Shown here piece after piece: positions 20,317 to 28,921 of a stretch of DNA of 44,084 nucleotides (position 1 is the first letter of the stretch; every line of letters begins with the position of its first letter). The translations under genes and the position numbers were made by a program. The notes under the pieces were generated by a model. The model did no database searches, was not told the DNA's origin, and was given only the letters and a program-made list of their open reading frames with translations. The stretch comes from Acidobacteriota bacterium (lineage in GTDB: Bacteria > Acidobacteriota > Terriglobia > Bryobacterales > Bryobacteraceae): the NCBI GenBank assembly GCA_016871055.1, contig VFZW01000010.1, positions 1-44,084 of the forward strand, in the 5' to 3' direction.

Positions 20317-21303
20317 TTGGAGCTCTCTTCTTTCGATTATCATCTGCCCCATGAGTTGATCGCGCAGCACCCGCCCGCCGAACGTGACGGAGCCCGCATG
20401 CTCGTCGTCGATCGGTCGTCCGGCACATGGCAAGACCGCGAGTTCAAACACCTGCCCGAGTACCTCCTCGCCGATGATCTGCTCGTCTTCAATAACTCCC
20501 GTGTCTTCCCTTCGCGGCTCATCGGAAGCCGCCGTGGAAACAGCGGGCGCGCCGAAGTTTTCCTTGTCGAGAAAATCGCCGAGCGCTGGCGCGCGCTCGG
20601 AAGGCCGGGCAAGAAACTAACGCCCGGTGCCATGGTCGACATCGCCGAAGGCTTCAGCGTTCTGATCGAAGAGTACTTGCCGAATGGCGAGCGGCTCGTG
20701 CGCCTGCTCGCCGATGACGAATGGGTCGCCATCAACGAACACGGCCACATTCCGCTGCCGCCCTACATTCGGCGGCCTGATTCTCTCGACGACGCCGAAC
20801 GATACCAGACCGTCTTCGCCAAGGAACGCGGCAGTGTCGCCGCGCCGACGGCGGGCCTGCACTTCACCCAACGAATGCGCGACAGCCTGGCCGCGATCAG
20901 CACCGAAGTAACACTCCACGTCGGCCTCGGCACGTTCCAACCCTTGCAAAGTGCGACGATCGAAGAGAACCATCTCCACTACGAGCGCTACTTCGTCCCC
21001 GCCGATACCGCCGCGAAACTGAAGGAAGCCCAGCGCGTAATCGCCGTCGGAACAACCTCGGTGCGCACGATCGAATCTTTCGCGCGCCAAGGCAACTCGG
21101 GTCAAACGAATCTCTTCATCTACCCCGGCTTCCAGTTCCAGCGAGTCGGCGCAATGCTCACGAACTTCCATCTCCCGCAGTCGAGCCTGCTTCTGCTCGT
21201 CTGCGCCTTCGGCGGCACGGACCTGATGCTCGCCGCCTATCGCCACGCGGTCGAAGAAAGGTACCGCTTCTTCAGCTACGGCGATTGCATGCTCGTACTC
21301 TAA
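20317..21303 (+). CDS. queA: S-adenosylmethionine:tRNA ribosyltransferase-isomerase QueA
   Basis: A 328-residue enzyme that transfers and isomerises the ribosyl part of SAM onto 7-aminomethyl-7-deazaguanine in tRNA, making epoxyqueuosine at position 34. Family motifs are clear: [17 protein letters not shown] at the start, [38 protein letters not shown] and [19 protein letters not shown]. The start is TTG 20317, the expected position for the family. It is divergent from tsaD with a 17-bp gap, so its promoter must lie inside the tsaD coding region. The next gene, a DtxR-type regulator, starts 65 bp after its end. Confidence 0.95.
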   Translation: MELSSFDYHLPHELIAQHPPAERDGARMLVVDRSSGTWQDREFKHLPEYLLADDLLVFNNSRVFPSRLIGSRRGNSGRAEVFLVEKIAERWRALGRPGKKLTPGAMVDIAEGFSVLIEEYLPNGERLVRLLADDEWVAINEHGHIPLPPYIRRPDSLDDAERYQTVFAKERGSVAAPTAGLHFTQRMRDSLAAISTEVTLHVGLGTFQPLQSATIEENHLHYERYFVPADTAAKLKEAQRVIAVGTTSVRTIESFARQGNSGQTNLFIYPGFQFQRVGAMLTNFHLPQSSLLLLVCAFGGTDLMLAAYRHAVEERYRFFSYGDCMLVL

Positions 21304-21367
21304 CCAGGATCCCGAACGAAGCGGCGACAACGCCTTCCTAGCCTCTCCACGCTAGACTAAAACTGTC

Positions 21368-22054
21368 GTGCGCATCACGGTATCGAAAGAGAACTACTTA
21401 AAGGCCATCGCCGAGGCCGAAGCCGAAGGCGAAACCGTCATCGCCGCGACGCTTGCCCGGTGGCTCGACGTCTCCGCGCCCGCTGTCACGATGGCCACGC
21501 GCCGCTTGAAACACGATGGCCTCATCGTCGTCGCGCGCGATGGCCGCATCTCGCTCACCGCTACCGGCCGCGAAATCGCGCTTCGCCTCATCCGCCGCCA
21601 CTACCTCATCGAACGCATGTTGACCGAAGTGTTCGGCATGGAGTGGTACAAAGTTCACGACGAAGCCGAGCAGCTCGAACACGCCGTCTCCGCCGACTTC
21701 GAAGCCAAGCTCATCGAAAAACTCGGCGACGACAAAAACTGCCCGCACGGCTTCGCGCTGGGCCTCGACACGAAAGCGGAACGCGAGCGCCGCGGCATGC
21801 TGGCCTTGAGCGAAGTCACCGGCACGCGCCAAGCCGCCGTCGTCAGCGTGTTCGAGCGCGATCGCGCGCTGCTCGAATACCTCGACCAACTCGGCATTCG
21901 GCCGGGGGCGCTGGTCGATGTCGTTGCGCGCAACGTCGACGCCACGATGACGCTTCGTACCGGCGGACAAACGATCTCGCTCGGCGCGGGTGCCGCCGCT
22001 CGCGTCTGGGTGACGCTACTGCCCGTTCTCGACCCGGTAGAGCAGCCGGCATAA
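21368..22054 (+). CDS. DtxR/MntR-family metal-dependent transcriptional regulator
   Basis: A 228-residue protein starting at GTG. The N-terminal winged helix (NYLKAIAEAE..., LARWLDVSAPAVTMATRRL) is followed by the metal-binding dimerisation domain (HYLIERMLTEVFGMEW, HDEAEQLEHAVS, CPHGFALG) and a C-terminal SH3-like/FeoA-type domain from about residue 145. The cluster with Cys and His (NCPHG), Glu and His matches metal-site positions of DtxR/IdeR/MntR proteins. It should repress metal-uptake genes when Fe2+ or Mn2+ is bound; no such genes are nearby, so it acts in trans or on itself. Its 3' end overlaps the convergent FAD-oxidoreductase remnant by 39 bp. Confidence 0.92.
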   Translation: MRITVSKENYLKAIAEAEAEGETVIAATLARWLDVSAPAVTMATRRLKHDGLIVVARDGRISLTATGREIALRLIRRHYLIERMLTEVFGMEWYKVHDEAEQLEHAVSADFEAKLIEKLGDDKNCPHGFALGLDTKAERERRGMLALSEVTGTRQAAVVSVFERDRALLEYLDQLGIRPGALVDVVARNVDATMTLRTGGQTISLGAGAAARVWVTLLPVLDPVEQPA

Positions 22055-23774
22055 CTCGCCGCGCGTAAGGTTCGACGGCGGCTCGCCCGCCTGCTTCGCC
22101 AAACGCCACCAACGCCGCGCCTCCTCCGGCGTCGCGCGGTCACGGCTGCGCTCCTCGTAGTTCTCAAAGAAACCGCGCGCGCCGAAATACTGCATCGCCG
22201 CGAAGGCGGGATCGGATTGATCGATGTCTTTGAAGTAAGTGATGACCTGCTTGCGTTCCAGCACCGCGCGCTGCAACGCGGCGACATCAACGGCGCGCGG
22301 TGCGGTCGAACGCTCGATCGGCAGATGAGCCGCAATGCCTGCCGCCATGCCCAGCGCCATCCACGTCGGCTCCACGCGCACCGTCGAAAACGCGATATGC
22401 GTGGTCGACGCCGCGACAGGCACGATCAGGCCGTCGACCGCCCGCGGAATCATGACGCGGTATGGAATCTGGTAGGGCCGCGTTTCGTGGTCGAGCATAA
22501 AAACGTAACCCTCAAGCGCCGGCTGTGTCGTCGACTCGCGCCCGCGCACGGGAAAACTGTCAACCGGAAATTCACCCGCCGCGATCGAATCTTCAAAGAT
22601 GGGCGTGCGTCCCCGCCCCGCCTGCAATACCGTATCGTTCTCGGTCAACGTGTAGAGACCCTCCAGCCTTCGCGCCTCGCGAACATAAAGCCGAAACGGG
22701 AAGTTCGCGTTGTCGGCGAACTCGTCTTTGGCGAGGTGATAGCGCCGCGCAAGCTGCCGGTGCGCCGCCGGCACGGCATCGTCGTTCTGCAAAAAATAGA
22801 CCAAGCCGAGAGTCAGATCGCGAATCGAACCCGCGATCCGTTCGCGTTCTGGAGCGTTCGCGTCCGGGTACTTGTAGTTGATCTCGCCGAACGGAAACCC
22901 CAGCGGCCGCGGTTTCATGTTGACGTCGAACTTGCCGTTCGGAATCTCGGCGAAAGACAGCGCGCACCAGCGTTCCAAACGTCGGGCCATAGTACCCAAC
23001 GCCATCCTTCATCGTCTTCGGCGCGTCCAGACGCCCGGCCTTCCAGTCATCAAGATAGCCATGATATCGTGTGCGGTCGTAGCCCGCCGGCGGGGCCAGC
23101 AATGGCGCCGCGTTCGATGGATCGGCCGTCATGCAAAGCCTGTACGTATACGCCGGAATGCGCTTGTCGCCCGCGCCCGTCGAACCAGCGGTCACCTCGC
23201 GCGTGTCGTAGTTCTGATAGATCACGCCGGCGTGTTTTTCATTGAACTCCGATCGCCCTTCGCGCCCCACACGATACGCCGCGCCCGCCGCCGCGAACAC
23301 ATCGCCTTCGTAGGCGCCGTCGATCACGACCGCCGCATGCAGCACGGTGACCTCGCCGGTGGAACGATCCTTCACGCGAAGTCCGGCCACACGCGCACCA
23401 TCTTGAATGACGCCATCCAAGGAAACATGCGTCCGAACCGAGATCCGTCTTTCGTCCGCCACCATTCGATCAATCACACGTTGTGCAACGGAAGGCTCAT
23501 AGTAGTACCCATCGCCCGATTTCTTCACGTTGTCGTGCGACGCGCCATAACGCTCAACGTAATAAGCCTTTACCTTCGACGTGAACTCGCGGAACAGCCC
23601 GCCAATCGCCTCTTTCGTTTCGATATCGCTCTTGCCGAGCCCGCTCGTCGTCATGCCGCCGATGTGCTTGTGATACTCAAGCAAGGCAACGCTTCGACCC
23701 GCTCGCGCGGCCGCGATCGCCGCCGCGACACCTCCCGGCGTTCCCCCGTACACCGCCACCTCCACGAGGTTCAT
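22016..23774 (-). pseudogene. FAD-dependent oxidoreductase, broken by a 2-bp deletion
   Basis: This stretch encodes an FAD_oxidored-type flavoprotein. The dinucleotide-binding start is NLVEVAVYGGTPGGVAAAIA, followed by LLEYHKHIGGMTTSGLG and ESD-like residues. The frame is lost near 22959-22966: the upstream frame ends ...YYGPTFGTLVRA and the rest (LSFAEIPNGKFDVNMKPRPL to the TAG at 22016) continues in another frame. Restoring one CG unit in the CGCGC run would join them as VRALSFAE. There is no stop between this domain and the preceding sialidase-like domain: the frame runs through ELPLAKMNLVEVAVYGG. An internal start at ATG 23774 would give a separate flavoprotein if it were intact. Secreted members of this family are often co-located with glycan-degradation genes. 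Confidence 0.8.
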
Positions 23775-24815
23775 CTTCGCCAACGGCAACTCGGTGATCT
23801 CAATCGACTGCTTGTTCGTCGCATACACAATCCACAGCGATCCGCCGTGTTCAATCGCATGCGGATACTGCACCGTCGCCCCTGCCGGCGCCGCGACAGC
23901 GATGCCTCCGCCAAACGCCCAACCATCGCGGCTGAACGAAATCCCAAGCGGATTGCGGCCCTTCGGATTCGGGTTGTTGATCTAGTAGAACCAACCGTTC
24001 GACAGCCGGCCTGGAAGATTCTTCGACGTTTCGTCGGGGTAGTCGGTGCGCACCGGCGCGGTCCAAGTGCGGCCGTGATCTCTGCTGATCGCCGGCAGCA
24101 ATTCGCCCGACCGTGTGTTGTCTCGGACGATCATATGCACCTCGCCCTCGCGCGTCGCATAGAACATTGGCTCGTCTATCTTGTCGAACGGCGGCGCGGA
24201 AGCGATCGGTGTGTGCCGCCAACCGGGGCCGTCGTCAATCGCCATCCACACGTTCATGTTGTTATCGCGGCACGCCATCGCCAGCGCACCGTTCAATCGT
24301 TCCGGCGGGAAGTTGTTCATGCAGTTTTCGGCGAAAACGCCGCGCGAGCCCCACGCGCCGTTAGACCACTCGAAGCGCATCAGGCGCAGCTTGCGCCACA
24401 CCTCTTCGCGCCCGCGCTTGCCATAGTCGGCGCTTTCGATTAGCGCGGCCAGCGCCGTGAGTTTCCCATCGACGACATAGATGCCGCGCGCGATCCAGCG
24501 CTGCGGACCATCGGGGCCACCCGGATCGGCGGCCAGCACTCGTGCCTCCGGCCACGCGTGCCCGTCCTTGCTCGTCGCTTACAGAATCACTTGATTGGCG
24601 CTGTCTTCTGTCGCGCGGCCCGATGACCACATCGGCCAAAACTGTCCGTCGTGATGCGCTATATAGGAGTGCAGATTGAAGTTCGACACGCCGGGCTGGC
24701 CTTTGAAGACCGTACTCGTGCGCAACGCAGTTGCGCGAAATTCGGGCTTGCCGCTCAACAGGTGTTCGGGCTTCTGTGCAAACGCCGCCGCGCAGAATAG
24801 CAGGATTCGAAGCAT
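23775..24815 (-). pseudogene. secreted BNR/sialidase-like beta-propeller, interrupted by two in-frame stops
   Basis: Starting at ATG 24815, a signal peptide (MLRILLFCAAAFA) leads into a sialidase/neuraminidase-like propeller with Asp-box-type motifs (TSKDGHAWPEARVL, SRDHGRTWTAP, SFSRDGWAFGG). One reading frame covers the whole domain but is cut by TAA at 24579-24581 (in ...NQVIL*ATSKDG, where Tyr is likely) and TAG at 23982-23984 (in ...GWFY*INNPNPKG). The two stops are of different kinds and neither lies at a catalytic cysteine, so recoding is unlikely and decay is the simpler reading. The frame continues without a stop into the FAD-oxidoreductase domain. It starts 10 bp after the GT-C-like gene, so it belongs to that operon. 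Confidence 0.82.
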
Positions 24816-24825
24816 CTAAGGCAGC

Positions 24826-26502
24826 TTATCGAAAACCGAACGCGGCGATGGGAACACCGAGCGAACGCGGGTCTCCGTTCGACGGCCGGAACGGCGGGTC
24901 AACGTTGAACTCAACTGTGACGTTCCCGTCCGCGTCCGCGCTTTTCACCGCGAAGTAGTCGGTTAGCCAGCCGTTCTCCGTGTACACCGCGCGGCCAACC
25001 TCGACGCCGTCGATGGTAACGATCAAGGTCGATCTTTTCACAGCTTTGATGTAATCCGGGCTCACGTTCGTCGTCACCGAAAAACGAGTCGCGCCCGCCG
25101 GCCGCCGAAGCCGCGCCACCGCGCGCGGTTGGGTCCAGCGAAAATTCCCCTCACCCTGATACCAGCCTTGCCGAAGTTGCCAGATGGGCGCGATTCCGGA
25201 CAGTTCGATATAGGCCGCATCGGCGCCCGCCGCGCGCGACTGAATGAACAGATCGTTGCGCGCGGCGTCCCAGCGCAGCAACACCAATTTGGCGCTGTCG
25301 GCCGGATCGGCGTGGTTGGTGTCTTCAAGGTAGATGTACTTGACATCATCCCGCCCTAGCGCAAGCCGCACCGCGCCCTCGACGCCCCAGCGCCGCATCT
25401 TCGCCGGATAGCTGTCGACAAGCACCGTATCGATCTCCTTCAACTCGCGACCGAGTTCCTGCACCTTGACCGTGAACGCGCGGGCCTCGTTACCCTCGGC
25501 GATAGCCGCGTTTCGCAACCCGCGCAGTTCGCTGTATTGAAACGGCAGCCACACGACCAGCAGCGCAGCGGCAACCGGCCAGCGCGCGACGATTGCCGCG
25601 AACGCAATCGCCAACCCCGCCAGCGGCAGGTACAAGTACGCTGCAAACAACCGCCCTGGCGCCGCGAGCATCGGCGCGAGAAACAGCAGCATCGCCGATA
25701 GACCAAACCAAAGCCGTTTGTCCCTGATAAACAGCGGCAGCGCGGCCAGCGCAAAGCCCGCGTGAGGCGCGCGCAACAGAGTGCTGGCATAGAAGTCCAG
25801 CGCCTGCCAGAAGGTGGCCGGTGTGAGCCGCAATCCATAATCGCCGCCTCGACCGCCCTGAGCGAACAGAGCCTGCGCGGTGAACGCCGCCGCCAGCGCG
25901 GCCGGAACGATCAGTGCTTTCCAGCGCCGTTCGCCCAGCCAGTATTCATAGAGAAACAGTACGACAGGCAGTGCGACTGCGAGTTCTTTCGACTTAAACG
26001 CAACCAGGAAAATCAGGATGCTGTATCCCCAATATCGTGGTTGCCAATATACGATCGCCGTCAGGCAAAACAGCGCGCACAGCACGTCAAACACATACAT
26101 CGGCTTGAAGTAGGCATCAAACGCGGCCATGTGAAACGCGAAGAACAAAACACCCGCCGCGCGCGCGGCCCACGCAAAATCGAGCTTCGTGAGCAACCGC
26201 CACAGCAGCGCGCAATTGATGAGATGCAGCAGTTGCAGCACGGCTACGTACGGCGCGAAGTCAAGCCCCGCTGTTCGGCCCAGCGCCCAGAAGTAGAAGT
26301 GCCCTACGGGGCGGAAGTTGATCGGCGAAAACACCGGCGAGACCAGTTCGATCAAGAAAGTTGTCAGCGGGCTATGGCTCGTCCACGCGAGGTTATCGAG
26401 ATCGTCCGATGAAAAGTAGCCCTTCAGCGCGCCCTTGCATGCGACATAAAAGACAAAGCCCAGCGCGAAGAAAAACAGCGGAGTGCGATAGCGGGCGATC
26501 AT
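24826..26502 (-). CDS. GT-C-like multi-pass membrane protein with C-terminal soluble domain
   Basis: A 558-residue protein. Residues about 5-345 contain some 10-12 hydrophobic segments; the first external loop carries YFSSDDLDNLAW, the acidic DD motif typical of GT-C glycosyltransferases that use polyprenyl-phosphate sugars. Residues about 355-558 are hydrophilic and beta-rich (DTVLVDSYPAKMRRWG, RFSVTTNVSPDYIKAV, LIVTIDGVEVGRAVYTENGW), a probable periplasmic domain. No exact family can be named. The start overlaps the end of the dehydratase gene by 4 bases (ATGA), so the two are translationally coupled even though their functions look unrelated. Confidence 0.75.
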   Translation of the reverse strand: MIARYRTPLFFFALGFVFYVACKGALKGYFSSDDLDNLAWTSHSPLTTFLIELVSPVFSPINFRPVGHFYFWALGRTAGLDFAPYVAVLQLLHLINCALLWRLLTKLDFAWAARAAGVLFFAFHMAAFDAYFKPMYVFDVLCALFCLTAIVYWQPRYWGYSILIFLVAFKSKELAVALPVVLFLYEYWLGERRWKALIVPAALAAAFTAQALFAQGGRGGDYGLRLTPATFWQALDFYASTLLRAPHAGFALAALPLFIRDKRLWFGLSAMLLFLAPMLAAPGRLFAAYLYLPLAGLAIAFAAIVARWPVAAALLVVWLPFQYSELRGLRNAAIAEGNEARAFTVKVQELGRELKEIDTVLVDSYPAKMRRWGVEGAVRLALGRDDVKYIYLEDTNHADPADSAKLVLLRWDAARNDLFIQSRAAGADAAYIELSGIAPIWQLRQGWYQGEGNFRWTQPRAVARLRRPAGATRFSVTTNVSPDYIKAVKRSTLIVTIDGVEVGRAVYTENGWLTDYFAVKSADADGNVTVEFNVDPPFRPSNGDPRSLGVPIAAFGFR

Positions 26503-28196
26503 TCGGCGTGCAGGAAGTCGAAGTCGCAGCCCTCATGGGCTTGCGTGACGTGATCAAGGAACAGCTTGCCGTAGCCTCGCGTGTAGTGCGGTGTGTACGC
26601 GGGCAGCGCCGCCAACCGCGACGCCATCTCTTCATCGCTGATGTGTAACGTTAGCACGCGCCCGGCGACATCGAGCGTAATCGAATCACCCGTACGCACA
26701 ACGGCAAGCGGTCCGCCGATGGCCGACTCCGGCGAAACGTGCAGCACAACGGTACCGAACGATGTGCCCGACATGCGTGCGTCCGAAATGCGGACGCAGT
26801 CGCTGACGCCTTGCTCTAGCAACACCTTCGGCATCGGAATGTGTCCCCATTCCGGGAAACCCGGAGCGCCTTTCGGTCCGCCGTTCTTCATCACCAGGAC
26901 GGTGTTGGCGTCGATCGGCAGATCCATCGAATCGATCGTGTCGTGCATCTGCTGATAGGTCTCGAACACGTACGCGGGACCGGTGTGCTGGCACAGATGC
27001 GGCGATGCGGCCGTCTGCTTGAACACAGCGCCATCGGGCGCGAGATTGCCGCGCAACACGACGGTGCCGCCTTCCGGGTGCAGCGGTTGATCGGCCGAAG
27101 CGATCACGTCGCGGTTATGACATACCGCACCGGAAATGTTCTGCTCAACCGAGGCGCCGTTCACCGTAACAGCATCGCGGTGCAGCATCGGCAGCAACTC
27201 TTTCATCAGCGCGGGCAATCCGCCGGCATGGAAGAAGTCCTCCATCAAGTGCTTGCCGGATGGCCGGATATTCGCCAGAAACGGCGTCTTGCGGGAGATG
27301 CGGTCGAAGTCGTCGAGTTGTAGCGGCAAGCCCAGGCGCCGCGCGATCGCGAGTAAATGCACAACGGCGTTGGTCGAACCGCCGATCGCCATATCGACCG
27401 TGATCGCGTTCTCAAGCGCTTCCCAAGTCATGATCGATCGCGGCGTGCGATTTGCCGCCACCAGATCGATCGCCGTGCGTCCCGACGCCTCCGCCAGCGC
27501 CCCGCGCCGCGAATCGACCGCCGGAATCGCCGCGTTGCCCGGCAGCGTCATGCCAAGCGCCTCCGCCATCGAGGCCATCGTCGACGCCGTGCCCATCACC
27601 GTGCAGTGCCCGCTCGACCGCACCATGCAACCTTCGATTTCCTGCAACTCCTCCGGCGAAACGCGGCCCGTGCGGTAAAGATCGAAAATCTTTCGGCCAT
27701 CAGTGCCGGTGCCAAACGGCTGGTTCTTATAATTGCCGGAAAGCGTAGGCCCGCCGGTGACGACAATCGCCGGAATGTTCGCCGAAGCCGCGCCCATCAG
27801 CATCGCGGGCGTGGTCTTGTCGCAGCCGCACAGCAGCACCACCGCGTCGATCGGATTAGCGCGGATCGACTCCTCCACATCCATAGCCATCAGGTTGCGG
27901 AACAGCATCGTCGTCGGCTTCATGTACTGCTCGCCGAGACTGATCACCGGGAACTCCAGCGGAAATCCGCCCGCCTCCCACACGCCGCGCTTCACCGCAT
28001 CGGCCAGTCCTCGCAGGTGCGAATTGCAGTTGTTCAGCTCCGAGAACGAGTTGCAAATGCCGACCACCGGCTTGCCGAAGAAGATCTCGCGCGAGAATCC
28101 CATCGACCGCAAATTCGCGCGGCGCGAGAAGTTGTAATACTCCTTACCGTTGAACCAGGTGTAGGAGCGGAGCGTCTTCGGATCGATCTTGGCCAT
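26499..28196 (-). CDS. IlvD/Edd-family dehydratase, sugar-acid (arabinonate/galactonate-like) type
   Basis: A 565-residue Fe-S dehydratase. Cluster-ligand positions are present: Cys57 in SELNNCNSHLR, Cys125 in LLCGCDKTTP and Cys198 in SSGHCTVMGTASTM. The C-terminal LNHVTQAHEGCDFDFL-like ending (here DHVTQAHEGCDFDFL) and GMTLPGNAAIPAVDSRR favour the branch that dehydrates aldonic acids such as L-arabinonate or D-galactonate to 2-keto-3-deoxy acids rather than dihydroxy-acid dehydratase of branched-chain amino acid synthesis. The substrate is inferred from these features. It is the first gene of a minus-strand operon and diverges from the ArsC-like gene across 25 bp. Confidence 0.9.
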   Translation of the reverse strand: MAKIDPKTLRSYTWFNGKEYYNFSRRANLRSMGFSREIFFGKPVVGICNSFSELNNCNSHLRGLADAVKRGVWEAGGFPLEFPVISLGEQYMKPTTMLFRNLMAMDVEESIRANPIDAVVLLCGCDKTTPAMLMGAASANIPAIVVTGGPTLSGNYKNQPFGTGTDGRKIFDLYRTGRVSPEELQEIEGCMVRSSGHCTVMGTASTMASMAEALGMTLPGNAAIPAVDSRRGALAEASGRTAIDLVAANRTPRSIMTWEALENAITVDMAIGGSTNAVVHLLAIARRLGLPLQLDDFDRISRKTPFLANIRPSGKHLMEDFFHAGGLPALMKELLPMLHRDAVTVNGASVEQNISGAVCHNRDVIASADQPLHPEGGTVVLRGNLAPDGAVFKQTAASPHLCQHTGPAYVFETYQQMHDTIDSMDLPIDANTVLVMKNGGPKGAPGFPEWGHIPMPKVLLEQGVSDCVRISDARMSGTSFGTVVLHVSPESAIGGPLAVVRTGDSITLDVAGRVLTLHISDEEMASRLAALPAYTPHYTRGYGKLFLDHVTQAHEGCDFDFLHAE

Positions 28197-28221
28197 GAAC
28201 TGGTTATTATGACATCAGCAC

Positions 28222-28569
28222 ATGAAAACGATCGACTGGTCCTACCATCGCCCTGGTTGAACAACCTGCGGCAAAACGCAGGAGTTTCTTGCGAAGAACA
28301 AAGCTGCCGTCAAGAACGAGCAGAACGCGAAGAAGGCCGTTATCGGCCGCGACGAAGCGATCGCGCTGGCGCGAAGCGCAAGTGAAATCATCTCGGCGAA
28401 AGGCAAGAACGTTCGCCGCCTGGCGATGAAGGACAACCCGTCCGACGACGCCATCGCCGAGTTGATCATCGGCCCAAGCGGCAACCTGCGCGCCCCCGTT
28501 CTGCGCGTCGGAAAGAAGCTGCTCGTGGGCTTTGAAGAGGGCGCGTATCGTGAGGTGCTCAGCGCCTAG
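28222..28569 (+). CDS. ArsC/Spx-like thioredoxin-fold protein with in-frame UGA at the catalytic Cys (selenoprotein candidate)
   Basis: From ATG 28222 the frame reads MKTIDWSYHRPG, then TGA at 28258-28260, then TTCGKTQEFLAKN and on without interruption to TAG at 28567. If UGA is read through, the product has 115 residues. The full ArsC/Spx fold is visible: the strand and redox loop, helix, GRDEAIALARSAS, and GPSGNLRAPVLRVGKKLLVG with the cis-Pro region that positions the active site, ending in FEEGAYREVLSA. Only the first residue of the C-T-T-C redox motif is replaced by UGA, exactly where selenocysteine replaces cysteine in redox proteins. Other thiol-oxidoreductase families, including ArsC-like ones, are known to have Sec forms. 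The alternative is a Cys-to-stop mutation. No selA, selB or selC is in this window. The 3' end overlaps the convergent mazF-like gene by 11 bp. Confidence 0.7.
28261..28299 (+). promoter_or_regulatory. hairpin potential after the UGA, candidate bacterial SECIS
   Basis: Two adjacent stem-loops can be drawn by eye. The first pairs CCTGCG (28265-28270) with CGCAGG (28277-28282) around a GCAAAA loop, only 10 nt after the UGA. The second pairs TTCTT (28286-28290) with AAGAA (28294-28298) around GCG, with G84-C99 closing it and a bulged U at 28285; its loop begins 30 nt after the UGA with a G. Bacterial SECIS elements lie immediately downstream of UGA, with an apical-loop G and often a bulged U, so the second fits better. 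No folding energy was calculated. Confidence 0.4.
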
Positions 28570-28921
28570 AGTATTCGAGTCCCAGAAGAAGCCGCACACC
28601 TGCATCCACCGCGCCCATCGCTTTCGGTGGAAGTGTTCCAATGCGAGACAGCATGTCCTCGCGGTCAATGGTGAGGAGCTGCGAAACGTTGACGACTGAG
28701 TCCTGCCGAAGGCCGGTGCCACGTTTGGACACGAACACGTTTCCAGGCGCGTCCGCCAGTCCCAAATTGGTGGTCACGAGCGCGACAACCGTCGTCGAGA
28801 TATTGCTTCGGTTGAATTCATCGGCCTGGATGATGACTCCCGGCCGCCTGAAGCCGGGCTCGGAATCGCGAGGCGTAGGCAGGTCGACCCACCAGATGTC
28901 TCCTCGCCTCGGCAGCTTCAC
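28559..28921 (-). CDS. PemK/MazF-family endoribonuclease toxin
   Basis: A 120-residue protein starting at GTG 28921. The MazF signature is clear: RRGDIWWVDLPTPRDSEPGF followed by RRPGVIIQADEFNRSNISTTVVALVTTN and later GLRQDSVVNVSQLLTIDRE. Arg in RRPG and Thr in VTTN correspond to positions involved in RNA binding and cleavage in MazF. It is expected to cut single-stranded RNA at short motifs when its antitoxin is lost. Its start overlaps the antitoxin gene by 4 bases (GTGA), the usual tight coupling for such pairs. Confidence 0.93.
   Translation of the reverse strand: MKLPRRGDIWWVDLPTPRDSEPGFRRPGVIIQADEFNRSNISTTVVALVTTNLGLADAPGNVFVSKRGTGLRQDSVVNVSQLLTIDREDMLSRIGTLPPKAMGAVDAGVRLLLGLEYSRR

Noticed and set aside
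20300-20428. Longer N-terminus for TsaD
   Set aside because: It would run antisense through the first 37 codons of queA and has no resemblance to TsaD proteins, which begin near [11 protein letters not shown].
22878-24443. 521-codon open frame on the plus strand
   Set aside because: It is antisense to the sialidase/FAD remnant, whose motifs are clear on the minus strand; the Arg/His-rich product is typical of GC-rich antisense frames.
23982-24581. Stop-codon readthrough (TAA and TAG) in the sialidase-like gene
   Set aside because: Two different stop codons, neither TGA, plus a frame-breaking deletion in the same unit point to decay or sequence error instead of recoding.
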